Below, one piece after another: positions 1-10,772 of a DNA stretch of 64,000 nt. A model generated the notes under the pieces. The model saw only the letters and a list, made by a program, of their open reading frames with translations, searched no databases and had not been told where the DNA came from. This DNA is from Calamus simplicifolius (lineage: Eukaryota; Streptophyta; Magnoliopsida; Arecales; Arecaceae), in the NCBI GenBank assembly GCA_900491605.1, contig UESW01004078.1:269125-333124 (forward strand), given 5' to 3'. The translations under genes were made by a program, and so were the position numbers. Within the stretch, counting starts at the first letter, position 1; every line of letters starts with the position of its first letter.

Positions 1-3
1 GCT

Positions 4-330
4 AGCCCTACAAGGACTAATATGATGCTGTTCATTTTGTGCTTCTTCATGAGAAGTTGCAGTTCAATCAGGTAACAAACTTTTGGATAAGCAATGGAGG
101 TTGTTGTAGTTCAATCAGGTACCAGAAGATAATCAGTTGCACTTCAATCAGGTACCAAAATTTTGACAAGCAATGGAGATTGTTGTACTCATCTAGATCA
201 ACCATATGCAATCATGTTTTGCTTCTCTTTCAATCTTCAACAAATCTAATTTGGGATGGTTGCTCTAATTGCCAGCCCCACAAGGACTCAAATGATGTTG
301 CTCATTTTGTGCTTGTTCATGATAAGTGGT
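4..330. repeat. Two-copy imperfect direct repeat (period about 269 bp)
   Basis: A segment starting AGCCCTACAAGGACT near position 4 recurs as AGCCCCACAAGGACT near 273, each followed by a similar stretch ending in a variant of TGTTCATGATAAGTGG. Between them a shorter motif, TTCAATCAGGTACCA, occurs three times. No coding potential is convincing. It is probably degenerate repetitive DNA of unknown class. Confidence 0.6.
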
Positions 331-1690
331 TGAACATTCACACCTCCACCATTAGATCCAAGATCAGACACCATTTACAATTTCATATAAATTAATTCCT
401 ACATAATACGTTGCATGAATTCCAGCTTTTGGGGCTCCAATTCCAATATATTGTCATGAAAATGTGCTTGGTATGCCTTCACAATGACCATAAAATTGCT
501 TGTGCTGTGATGCTTCGAGGTATGTCATATGTGTCAGATTAAGTTTTTCCAACAAAGCATTGACTTTCTATCTCCTTTGTTGCAACACTAATTTTATATC
601 ACAACTTAAGACCTCACCCAAAAAAAAAAAAAAAAAGCAAAACTCATCAAGAAGATATTGTTTGGCTTTAATCCTATATAAGTACTTAGAATCTTTCTAA
701 TATATAATGCTGTGAAACTAAACATTTGCCTGCATAACTCTCACGTACTCCTCTCATTCAAGCTTTTGCATCCTCGTTCAGCTAAGAATCCATATCCAAA
801 TTCACATTCAAATCCAATCATAAATATATAGAGCCCATTTGTAATAATCTCTATTCTACATGAATTATAAGCTAGGTTTGGTATGATACTATTTGTCATA
901 CTTCAAAACTTTATTTTAAAAAAAAGCCAAAAAGATATTATTTAGGCATAGAAGCACCCAGAATTCCCTCAGTATATAATCAGTATATAACTGATGATAT
1001 ACACTCACCAGCATGGCTTTCACATGTTCAATGGCATTCTTAACAACTTTATCCCTGTCACAGAGTAAATATTTGCTCATTTCTTCAATGGATAGTCACT
1101 TTAATTATTCACTCGTCTGGTCCATATCTCGCAATAAAATTTCATATAATGATTCCTCAAAGGGTTCTCATCTTCTCTCTTCTCATCTATATCACATCCT
1201 CCCAGTTGGCTTACCCATCTATCTACTCTGAAATCATCCAACATCCTAGTAATCCATAAATGCCAAGGCATCGACATCCAAACACCACTCAAAATGATAA
1301 ATTATTATCATGCAAAATGCTCCAGTTACATAACACAATTATTAAACTGCAAACAAGTACGATTCAATCATAATTCAGACTTAAAAGAAGCTCATAACTA
1401 AACTAATCATGCAACTACTCCAGTCAAGCACATGCAACCACCATTAATTATATATATATAAGATAAATCAAGAGAGATATGATTCCATCATCCACATCCA
1501 CAACTCAAGTCCAAATTATAAAAACTATACAGATCAAATAACTAAATACGATCTTATTTATGCAAGAATCCGCATGCATCGTGAGATCCAGCATTCACAA
1601 GTCATGAGCTTTCCACAGAAACTTTTTTTTTTTCAAAAAAAAAAAAAAAGACAAAGGCCTGAGATGGAGGGTCTAGAGATGAAGAAGCCC
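331..1690. other. Intergenic, AT-rich; nothing recognised
   Basis: AT-rich DNA with A-runs near 618-635 and a T-run followed by an A-run near 1623-1650. The last part is downstream of the minus-strand RCI2-type gene and probably contains its 3' untranslated region. No conserved open frame was found. Confidence 0.5.
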
Positions 1691-1699
1691 TTTGAGCTA

Positions 1700-2008
1700 C
1701 TAGGGATTGATGGGCTGATAGTAGTCCCGCCGGTAGTAATCGGGATCGACCGCCACGATGACGTAGATGGCGTAGATCATCCCGGGGATGTACCCCAGGA
1801 TGGTCAGGACCAAACAGATGCAGAACTCGAGCTGTTACAAAGGAGGAGGAAGAGGATTAGAAGGCTACCAGGGACTTTGGTTTATATACTCGCAAGGAAG
1901 GAGAGGGAGGGAGCGTACGCTGCAACAGCCATGGCGGAAGAAGACGCCAAGAGGAGGGAGCAATATGGCGCAGAGGATCTCAAGAAATCTACAGCAGGCC
2001 CCCGCCAT
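1700..2008 (-). CDS. RCI2/PMP3 (LTI6-type) low-temperature and salt responsive membrane protein, two exons
   Basis: Exon 1 is 2008-1919 (30 codons) and exon 2 is 1831-1700 (43 codons plus TAG). The 87-bp intron 1832-1918 has GT and AG ends and a pyrimidine-rich 3' end, and joins two complete codons. The 73-residue product has the two hydrophobic segments of the PMP3 family: FLEILCAILLPPLGVFF (residues 8-24) and FCICLVLTILGYIPGMIYAI (33-52), joined by RHGCCS. The tail DPDYYRRDYYQPINP is the hydrophilic C-terminal extension found in one RCI2 subgroup. Known members sit in the plasma membrane, affect membrane potential and ion balance, and are often induced by cold, salt, drought or ABA. The start is the only ATG that gives the conserved N terminus. 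The family call is firm; the exact paralogue is not. Confidence 0.93.
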
Positions 2009-2225
2009 CTTCGTTCGCTTCCCTTTGCTTTCTTCTCCCCTCCGCTTTTCTCTTTCCCTATCTAATCCTATTCTTTGTTTTGGCTTTTTCTTCTTGAATT
2101 GGCCTCTGGACGGGACAGCTGGGGTGGGAGTCGTCGGGAGGATCTGGACCGTTCCTTCGTGGATGATGGAGCGGTTAGTTTCGGGAGGGGGTGGGCGGAA
2201 GGAAGGCTATCCAATAGGGGCCTCC

Positions 2226-2231
2226 CACGTG
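2226..2231 (-). promoter_or_regulatory. G-box / ABRE-like element upstream of the RCI2-type gene
   Basis: CACGTG lies about 220 bp upstream of the start codon. Read on the gene's strand it is GCACGTGGGA, which contains the ABRE core ACGTGG. A CCGAC core (DRE/CRT-like, without the preferred preceding purine) lies at 2133-2137 on the same strand. Both fit the stress induction known for this family; function here is inferred. Confidence 0.45.
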
Positions 2232-2499
2232 CTCCACACGCGGAGAGAGGAGACGGCTTGAGATCTGGCTTTTATTTGTGAGAGGACACGCTTTGGCTGC
2301 GAGATGAAGGGTTTCAGGGAGCTGGATTGGCTGTTCCGACTAGAACATGGAACGTGGCAGTCAGTAGCAATGATTCCAGCTCATGGTATGAAAGGAATCC
2401 GATGATGGTTCTTCGCCCATGGCCTAAGTGCCGTCTCGACAACGGCTCGGAAATGGTTCGGAGCGATTTACGTCAGCTCCCATTCCAATTAAAAAATAT

Positions 2500-3106
2500 T
2501 TTTTTTATCCTATTAAATTGTTATAGTTAATGAGATAGAAATGAAAATATCGATAGCTACTTATTTATTTATATAAAAAAATAAAATTATTTTATTAAAT
2601 TTATAATTTATTAAAAATTTAAAAAATAAAAAATTTTAAGATAAAATAAATTAATCATCAACAATCATCGTATATATATATATATATATATATATTATTT
2701 ATTTATTTTTTATTTTTTATTTTTAATTTTTAATTTTTAATTTTTAATATATATATTTAAAATTTAAGTATATTATATAAAGCTAACAAAAATAATAATA
2801 AATAAATGGGAATGAAACGAAGAATATCATTTGGATCGTTTATTTTTTAGCCATTAATAAAAAAAATTTATTATTCGTTAAGCCATTTAATTTGAAGATT
2901 TTTTTTGATTCATTAGAAACGGTAGTAAACGAAAACAAAAAAAAAAAAAATTACCAAGGTTTCCACTTTGTACGGTACCGGGGTGGAAATGAAGAAGAAT
3001 GTGAGGATGGGAACGAATATGCCTCATCCTCTCGTTCTGTTCTATCGCTTATTAAGGACTATATTGTAATTATATTATTATATTTATAAAATTATTATTA
3101 TTATTA

Positions 3107-3147
<41 letters not shown>

Positions 3148-3260
3148 AGAGAAGTGTAATATTATAAAAAATAAATGGAAGAAAAAAAGAGCAAAGATGA
3201 AATTTATCTTCCTTACAAGATGAATATAAAAATAAAAATTTACAAAGGTAGATGAAAATT
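2500..3260. repeat. AT-rich intergenic DNA with (TA)n microsatellites
   Basis: Very AT-rich sequence containing pure TA runs at about 2671-2695 and 3105-3145 and several TTTTTAAT-type runs. No gene was found. Short open frames here are low-complexity. Confidence 0.7.
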
Positions 3261-3270
3261 TTTTTTTGAT

Positions 3271-4744
3271 TGGACTTCGGGTTTGGAAGTTAGTATCCCT
3301 CATGGATGTTCCTGTTTATGGCGTGCGATCTGTCGGGCCGTCCCTACAGTCATGATTGATATTCATTGGATGATCGGGGATGGGATGTCAGTTGATGTCG
3401 TTCGGGACTCTTGGATAGCTGATCTTCCCTTATCTCGATGGCCGACTTTTATAAGCTCTGAAGTAGATCCCACATTGCATGTTTCTTCACTGATCAGCCA
3501 GAAGAGTTCTGCTTGGAATACTCCTATGGTTCTTCGGTTATTTGGGGCTGAGCTTGCTCATCGGATTCTGGCCATGCCTCTTCCTAGTTATGAAGGGTCG
3601 GATCTCAGGCTGTGGGCCGATCCTGTCTTCCTTGTGCTCCTGCCAAAGATTTGGTGGCCCGCTTCCGTTCTCAGGCCTCAGGACTTAGAGATGTTGCTTG
3701 GATATGGAGGTTGCCTGTTCACCCAAGGATTCAGCTCTTCTTGTGGAAGATCAAGTGGGATCATTTACCTACCTGTTCTCTTCTGGCAGGTCGGGGCCTC
3801 TCGATACTGCCTCTCTGTCCGATATGTGGGATGCAGGATGAATCTGTTGACCATGTTCTATTCTTATGTTTTCGTGCATCTCAAATATGGCAGCTGATCC
3901 ATTTTATCCCATGGTCGCTGGAGGATGGACCAATCCGGCTCTCCTTTCTGAATGCTCTTCGATCGCCTTCTCAGTATGGATCTTATTCTCAGGGTGTTTT
4001 ATCTGCCTATGTGGCTTATCATATTTGGCTGACAAGGAATAAGATTGTTTTTGCTGAGGAGACGGCCTCACCTCAGGCGATTATCCGTCGTGCTCTCTCT
4101 CATGCTAAGGAGTACACTCGCTGTTATTTTGGTGTTCATACTGACGGACCTGGCCACTGGGACTCCCCTGCTACTTTGGCAGCGAACCGGACCATGGTTT
4201 TCATCTCTTGGGTGTCCCCACCTCCGGGTTATGTCAAAGTGAACTTTGATGGCTCTGTCTCTGATCGTACTGCTGGATCTGGGTTTGTCATCCGTGGGTC
4301 GAAGGGGCAGTTACTAGCAGCTGGCGGTCACAGCTCTATCGACATTTCGGTTCCTATGGCTGAGCTACAGGCTGCATGGGCTGGTATCACACATGCTGTT
4401 CGACTTTGGGCTATCGTCGGCTGATTATTGAGGGTGACTCACTCACGATTATCAGATGGATTAGGCGGAGGGGACTCCTATTCTTGCCTTAATCCCCTGA
4501 TTAGAGACATCTTAGTCACTCTACAGTCTACTAGTGCTTTTCAGATTCAGCATATATATCGGAAAGCCAATGTTGCGGCTGATTATGTTGCTTCTTCTGT
4601 CGCCCGCAACCCTGGCCGGTGGATTTGGCATTCTGGGATCCCTTGTCCTATCTTATTACAGTAAATTTTATACTCTGATGTTTCAGGCTTGACTCGCGCC
4701 AGAGTGGTGTGATCGCCCGTTTGTAACAAAAAAAAAAAAAAAAA
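3271..4744 (+). mobile_element. 5'-truncated non-LTR retrotransposon (LINE, L1-type)
   Basis: The right end is a poly(A) run (about 4729-4744). Candidate target-site duplications are TTTTTTTGAT (3261-3270) and TTCTTTTGAT (4745-4754), differing at one base in a low-complexity site. The body encodes only the C-terminal part of a LINE ORF2: the linker after the reverse transcriptase, a zinc-binding region and an RNase H domain. The endonuclease and most of the reverse transcriptase are absent, as expected for incomplete target-primed reverse transcription. Confidence 0.85.
3283..4664 (+). pseudogene. LINE ORF2 C-terminal remnant: RT linker, zf-RVT and RNase H domains
   Basis: Several frames together give a recognisable LINE polyprotein end. 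At 3283-3610 the linker IGDGMSVDVVRDSWIADLPL resembles the segment after the RT domain. From about 3612 the frame changes and gives a zinc-binding RT-associated motif (CPICGMQDESVDHVLFLC, about 3817-3870). RNase H follows, with VKVNFDGS, AELQAAW and, after another frameshift near 4420, IIEGDSLTIIRW. These carry the D, E and D acidic residues of the active site. The tail IYRKANVAADYVAS is also typical. At least two frameshifts make it non-functional. Confidence 0.85.
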
Positions 4745-4754
4745 TTCTTTTGAT

Positions 4755-5435
4755 AGAGTAGGAATAAAAATTGAAGCCATCAATCTCGCCTTACAACGTT
4801 ACATCCCTCTAAGGTCTCATTTTATCCTCTCTTTTTTCCTCCTAATAATTAATAAGTCAATTGCAGAATTAGCCATTCGTTGGAAGATGCTCCCTCGAGG
4901 TGACAACATGGCCGAGGTCTAAGATGGTGTTTAGTTGCTGGATCAGGGAAATCACTTTTTAATGATTTATTGTTGGATCAATAAGAGGCTTTGAGAATTA
5001 CAAGATTTAAAAAAAGATGTATAGAGAATGAAAAGTAAGAGAGGAAGAGAGTTTTGCATGGGTTAAACTTATTTGACCCGAATGATAAAACTTTGATCTT
5101 AGTTAAGTATTTTTTGATACATTAATCATATTTTTAGAAGAGATTTCGCAAGTTAAGTGGATAATCTTTTGCTAATCTTTTTTTAAACTAGCTCCCAAAT
5201 ATGACCTTAAATTTGCACATTTGATTTTGATGGTAGAGTAAATAGAATGCACCAAAATTCATTTGGGTTGCCGCACGTCTAGGATACAATTTATTTAATC
5301 AACCTTCTAAGAAAGGAAAAGATTAGGGCCATGGGTCATAGAAGTTCTTGTGAGACGAGTCCCACAATCCACCGTTAGAGCCATCTTTTGTGCTCATAAC
5401 ATTTGGTTAAGGTTGTGGGTTTGGATTGCATTTGG
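4755..5435. other. Intergenic, AT-rich; nothing recognised
   Basis: No open frame or RNA gene could be supported. The stretch around 4930-5210 resembles small non-autonomous insertion sequence in composition, but no clear terminal repeats were established. Confidence 0.4.
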
Positions 5436-5439
5436 TATA

Positions 5440-6612
5440 TGTTGGGTTCAGGATAATTAAAGAGGAGGTAAATTAGATTAATTAAAATTTTAAATTTCAA
5501 AAGCTAAATGCTTAAGAAAAAGTCAAATAATTTAAAATAAAGTACAAATAAACTATACTCAAAATATATCAATTTATTATGAAAGTAATATGCAAGAAAA
5601 TAAAAAGAGATATAATGATTTATATTGGTTCAGTATTCCTTATCTATATCTACTATTTAAAATAATATTTTCTTTGGATTTTCGCTATTGATCCTTATAA
5701 CCAAATGAGAATTAAACCTTTACATACTTTTTCTTGTTGGCTTTAAGAGAAATCTTTACAATTCTTTTCTAAGCCTTTAAGAACCCACTCTCTTATTTTA
5801 CATGCGTTAAGGAGGAACCCAAACCTCTCTTTTATAAAAGAAATAATAAACTCACTCTCTCGATAAAAGTAAATATGAAATTGAAACTCTAAACTTAAGA
5901 AGAAAATAAATATGTACACTAAGCTCCAAAAACCTTTTTCACAAAGATTTTTAAATGATTGTTAACTTATTTTTTTATGTTCAACTAGTCATAAATATAA
6001 GGCTTCCAACATATTGATGCTAGGGTTCAAAGGTAGCTCCAATAGTCAAATAAAATATAGCCGTTGCGACTGTCGGAGCCTACTAGTTAATCGTCTAGAC
6101 TAGAGGTAGTCAATTGCTCTAACTTATGGTAGTCAACTGCTAAGCCAAACAGAAAGCTATCATTAAGGCAGTTCTCTAAGGCAATCAAATTTGGTTGATC
6201 ATTCTCAGGTCTAATTGATCACCCACTCTCTAACTTTCAATTTTGATGAGTAGGTTTTATTATCTTTTATCCAAAACCTAATCTAAATTATTATAACAGA
6301 TTTAAACCTTGTGCATATATTTTCCTACCAAGTTTTACGTTATGTCCTTAGAAAAAATAAAATTACACATAAAACTTTCCTTTTAGATATTCTTGTATTG
6401 GATCATAGATGATCTTCTATTATCCTTCTCTGACTTAGACTTCTTACATGCAACTTAAATTCAAATATATGTAGGATGATTTTTTGCTCATATCCTAATT
6501 TATCCCGATCATAGTACCTATCTCGTCATCATAAACTAAAGTATTGCATTAATTTTTTTATCAATATCTTTGTTGCCTTCAAAACATATATTGTTGAATC
6601 CTTAATTTCAAT
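5440..6612 (+). repeat. Degenerate LTR-like sequence (possible solo LTR, copia type)
   Basis: The segment starts TGTTGGGTTCAGG, soon followed by AAGAGGAGGTAAATTAGATT, then TTTATATTGGTTCAGTATT, and ends near TCAAAACATATATTGTTGAATCC. This order resembles a family of plant Ty1/copia LTRs remembered from monocot genomes. No PBS, PPT, coding region or target-site duplication was established, so this rests on overall resemblance only. Confidence 0.35.
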
Positions 6613-7955
6613 AGTACATAGGATAGGATAGAATAAAAGGAAAAATGGATAAGAGGGAGGAAAACATAGAATAAAAATAAAAATTATGCTATCTCATATT
6701 TAATGTAGTATAAAATAATAAATTGAATAAAATAAAAAATTATTCTATCCCATGTTTGGTATTAAGCAGGATTGGATAGAATATAGACATATTGTTCAGT
6801 TTGACGGTTATACTCTTACCAAAAAATAATAGTCAAACATTTTATGTTGTTGATAATAAGAGTAAAAGAGAGAATAACATAGTAGCCAAATAGGATTTAA
6901 ATAAAAATTATTATTTTGATAGGATAAATTATTTCACCTTTAATGTGATTAGCAATTTTATGGAATAAAATTTTTCTTGTCCTTGCAAACAATACTAAGA
7001 AAGGACTAAAGAATTCGATCTTTCTTCTAATCCTATATACCAAGTATGCACTTGGTTCTTATCAGGATGTGTATATACACTTAATCACTTATGTTTCGCA
7101 TATTTTTTCCATAACTAACTTTTTAGAATTTGTCTTGAAGTTTATAAGCTAAAAAAGGAAAGTTTTTCTATATTCAAATAGGATGTATAATTCTAATCCG
7201 TATGGTTTTGAAATTTAGAGGATGAAGTAGGACATGTTTCAATATATGTAGGACTTTAGTCCTAATCGTTATAGTATATTATATATTTCTCTTTTATATA
7301 AGCATAGATAAGCCCGGCTTTCAAAGTAGTCATGTGGCTCTAGCTCTTTCAAGGTAGGGTAACTCAAAAAATTATTACGAGGGTTTAAAAGAATATCCTG
7401 TTAAATATGAACGAGTTTAGGGATTTTTGAGAGAAAAATTTTGGTAGAAAAAAATCCTAATAATTTCAAAATTTAGTGAGAAATGATTTCTATAATCTCT
7501 GGATATTCTTAATAGTAAAATTATTTACTCGCTTTTGCCCATGGATGTAGGCCAGTGGGATGAACTATTATGTGTTTGCTTTTTTTGTTTGATTTTGATT
7601 TTTTTATTGATCTTTCTGTCTTTTAGACACTTTTGTCGTATAAAAAGGCATCATAGCAAATATATCATAATATAACCAAACATAATAGTAGGAATCCATT
7701 TTCCATGAATCTACTATCCAAATATATATACTTAGTAGAATGTAGCTAAAAAATTGGGAAATAGATAGAGCCAATAAGTAATTTTTATTATATCAGCACT
7801 TGTACAAAGTTAATAGCCAAATACATACACACCAGTAAGAAGCTCATATTTAATACGTTAACACATGCCATAGCTCCGACGCTAGGCACCTCACACACCC
7901 CAAGAGTACCTTTTAAGATGATTACTTTTCATACTTCTCACGTTAATCATTATTG
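6613..7955. other. Intergenic, AT-rich; nothing recognised
   Basis: AT-rich sequence with many short AGGATAGGATAGAATA-like motifs at 6620-6990, possibly an old miniature transposon. No gene, RNA or clear terminal inverted repeats could be supported. Confidence 0.35.
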
Positions 7956-7960
7956 AAAAA

Positions 7961-8152
7961 GTTTTTGTGCACCCTCTTAGTGCACTACCTTCGATGTAGC
8001 ATGATTTACATCAAATGCAATGATTCATTTGCACGTAAGTTAATGCTGAAGGACTCGTTCATGAATCCCACATCAATAATGCATAAGATCTCACGCAAAC
8101 AAATCATCGCATCCAACGTAGGTCATGATGCACAAAAGCGGTGGACAATGAC
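7961..8152. mobile_element. Foldback/MITE-like element, copy 1
   Basis: The left arm (GTTTTTGTGCACC, then GATGTAGCATGATTTACATC and ATGATTCATTTGCACG) is matched in reverse complement by the right arm (CAAATCATCGCATCC, then GTAGGTCATGATGCAC and GTGGACAATGAC). Arms are roughly 80 bp. It is related to the foldbacks at 9197-9376 and 9499-9715. The superfamily is not assigned because no target-site duplication was certain. Confidence 0.6.
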
Positions 8153-8165
8153 TTTTCCTTCATTT

Positions 8166-8990
8166 TTACTCAAAACAGAGCCCAAAACTCCTAGGTATAA
8201 CTTTGTTAGGTTGGTGAATTTGGCTGTCGGTTATTCTATGGTCGTGAATTCTTGCTGACACTGAGAAGCTCTAAAATGGCGGCATCCAACTGGGGCTCCT
8301 TCTTCAATGGCAGCTCCGTGGAAGTCTTTGGTAGCTTCTTGACTAACAATTACAAAAGATCTTTTCAAATCGCCGTAGAGAATAGAGTTGTCTGTAGTGG
8401 GGGAGCAATGGTGAAGGGATACTTCTGGAGTGAAGCTTCTAGAGAGAGAGAGAGAGAGAGCTGGTGGTGAACTCATTTTATCACAGGAATCCACTGTCTG
8501 AGCATAATTTTCTCATTTCTCAAATGAAGCTTTATATATATATATATATAAGCTTGTCACCCCTCCCTCAGCTCCTTCCTCTTCTCACTATTCGAACTTA
8601 CGAAGTTTTTCTTTAACATCAATAGATGGGATTACAAGCATTCATTAAGTACTTTGTTTTGAAGCAAATCTTAAGCCTTCTAACAAATGGCAGCATTTTA
8701 AACAGTCAGTCTTGCAACCGGAGCTGTTTGTCTGTGAACGAGCAATCCGTACCTCATGCCCAATTCAGCCGCAGGTAGAACAATACGGTAGGATGCTCTG
8801 ATCATATGTAAATGCCTTCCAAACTGGTGCTTCTCCATCTTCATTCACGTCAGGGATAAAAGGCTCTTCTAGTTTTACTAAGTTGTAAACTCCAACGAAG
8901 CTTCGAAACTTCAAACTTTTCATCCAATTATTCAATCATAACAATTTGTTTACCATAATAATTTCTAAAACCTTTTTCTTTTGTCCATAG
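8166..8990. repeat. 0.8-kb direct repeat, copy 1
   Basis: This segment matches 9736-10533 in the same orientation with moderate divergence. Shared landmarks are TTGACTAACAATTACAAAAG / TTGACCAACAATTACAAAAG, the AGAGAG tract followed by TGGTGAACTC, GAGCATAATTTT and ATTCGAACTT. Frames in this copy are not conserved in the other, so coding is not supported. It may be a fragment of an old gene duplicated with its flanks. Confidence 0.65.
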
Positions 8991-9030
8991 TTGCATAAAA
9001 GATTCAACTTATGGAAATATATATAACAAT

Positions 9031-9033
<3 letters not shown>

Positions 9034-9075
<42 letters not shown>
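9034..9075. repeat. (AC)21 microsatellite
   Basis: Uninterrupted AC dinucleotide run of 42 bases between two foldback elements. Confidence 0.95.
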
Positions 9076-9078
<3 letters not shown>

Positions 9079-9196
9079 ATTTAAATTTGGGCCGAGTTCG
9101 ACCGAACTTAGTTTACCTAAGCTCGGGTCCAGCCCATAAGTTAGAGCAGGCCTAAAACAAAAAATGTCAAGGCGGACAAAAAGAAAAGAAAAAAAA

Positions 9197-9376
9197 GTTT
9201 TAGTACACCACTTCGATGCAGCATGACCTGCATCAGCACGGTGATTCGCTAGCACGTAGACCTGCGCTTCAGCAATGCGGAACACACAAGTGAGCCCTTC
9301 GGCATGGGCCCGTGCATTGGCGAATCATCGTGTTCGGTGCAGGTCATGCTACACAGAAAGTGATGTACAAAAACTT
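9197..9376. mobile_element. Foldback/MITE-like element, copy 2
   Basis: The left arm GTTTTAGTACACCACTTCGA with GCAGCATGACCTGCATCAGC is matched in reverse complement by the right arm (GGTGCAGGTCATGCTACAC and AAAGTGATGTACAAAAACTT). Arms are about 65-70 bp around a spacer of about 50 bp. A-rich runs flank both ends. This is the best-preserved of the three local foldbacks. Confidence 0.7.
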
Positions 9377-9498
9377 AAAAAAAAAAAAAAACTTTAACCC
9401 TATAATTTTCTTAGGCTGGGTTTGAGCCGACCCATAAGATATCTAGCCCATGCCCACCCCTGCTCATACGCTAGCCACCTAACGCACCTCACCACTAC

Positions 9499-9715
9499 TC
9501 TTCGAGATAGAAAAGACTCATGGCATCGGAGGGCGGTGCAATAAGAATGCATCAGATGCACAAATTAGTCATATGCATATGCTACCATGCATGCCAAGAT
9601 CCAATGGCCTTATCGCACATTACGCATATGATGATTCAGACATACAGCCAATCTATGCGTCTGATGCGCGCTTGCTGCACCATGCTCTAGTGCAGCAAAT
9701 CTTTTTCCTTCGAGA
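9499..9715. mobile_element. Foldback/MITE-like element, copy 3 (diverged)
   Basis: The left arm contains GGTGCAATAAGAATGCATCA and the reverse complement of the right arm contains GGTGCAGCAAGCGCGCATCA. Further matching positions follow in both arms. It is more diverged than the copies at 7961 and 9197. Confidence 0.5.
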
Positions 9716-9735
9716 TAACTGCTCCCACTCCATAC

Positions 9736-10533
9736 GTACCGAAAATAGAGCCCATAACTCTATTTATAGCTTTTTTTTTTAAGTTGGTTAACTTTGTTCT
9801 AGGTTATTCCACGGTGATGAATTCTAGCTGGCATTGAGAAAAGCTCTAGAATGGCGGCACGGGGTTGGACTTCCTTCTTCAATTGTAGCTCCATGGAAAT
9901 CTTAGGAAGCTTCTTGACCAACAATTACAAAAGATCTTGTTAAATGGCCGTAGAGAATAGAGGTGTCCAGAGAGGGAGAGAAATGGTGAAGAGATAAGCT
10001 TCTAGAGACGGGGAGAGAGAGAGAGAGAGTTAGTGGTGAACTCTATTTAACATCGGAATCCATTGTCCGAGCATAATTTTGGCATTTCTCAAATGAAGCT
10101 TAATATTTAAGTTTGTCACATTTAAGTTTGTCACCTCTCTCTCGTCTCCTTTTCTCATGTGTCCACCTTACTTCCACAGAATTCGAACTTGCAAAGTTTT
10201 TCTTTAATATCAATTGATTGGGTTACAAGAATTCATTAACTACTTTGCCTTGAAGCAAATATTAAGCCATCTAACAAATAGCAGCATTTTAAACATGGTC
10301 TTGCAGCCGGAGTTCTTTGTTTGAGAATGAGAAATCCATGGCCTCATGCCTAATCCTTCTGCAAATAAACATACATTAGGATACCCTTATATGTAAATGC
10401 CTTTCAAATTGATGCCCTAAGATGTGAACCCTAGCGAAGTTTGAAGCTTCGATCTTTCAATTTAATTATCCAGCCACAAGAATTTGCTTACCATAAATGA
10501 AATTCAAGGATCTTTTCTTTTGTCCACACTCAC
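9736..10533. repeat. 0.8-kb direct repeat, copy 2
   Basis: Second copy of the segment at 8166-8990, separated from it by about 750 bp that hold the AC microsatellite and two foldbacks. Small indels and substitutions are frequent, so the duplication is old. Confidence 0.65.
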
Positions 10534-10767
10534 ATGTAGTTCTTCAATCCTTATCTGTGTAGTTGCTTTGTTTTTAGGTTTTGTGATATTTTAAAGTGAG
10601 ATCTCCATAGTTCTTTTGCAATTAAGGATCTGTTCTTCAACCGTTCGAGGGCCTTTGGTAGTGTTGTAAATCATATCATCTTTCAATTGAAAGCAAAAAG
10701 CAAAGCGGTCTGCTTCAATGGAAAAAAAACTTCATGATCTTCAATTAATTTCCATTTCTCCTTCAAT

Positions 10768-10772
10768 GATTC
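10768..10772. repeat. Target-site duplication GATTC, left of the Tat element
   Basis: GATTC directly precedes the 5' LTR (TGACGTGG...). The same five bases follow the 3' LTR at 24173-24177. A 5-bp duplication is the usual length for LTR retrotransposons. Confidence 0.9.

Noticed and set aside
1574..2261. Plus-strand open frames of about 160 residues over the RCI2-type gene
   Set aside because: Antisense shadows of the two minus-strand exons, which encode a clear PMP3 protein.
8231..8494. Open frames on both strands in the 0.8-kb repeat
   Set aside because: Not maintained in the second copy at 9736-10533; part of the length is a GA microsatellite.
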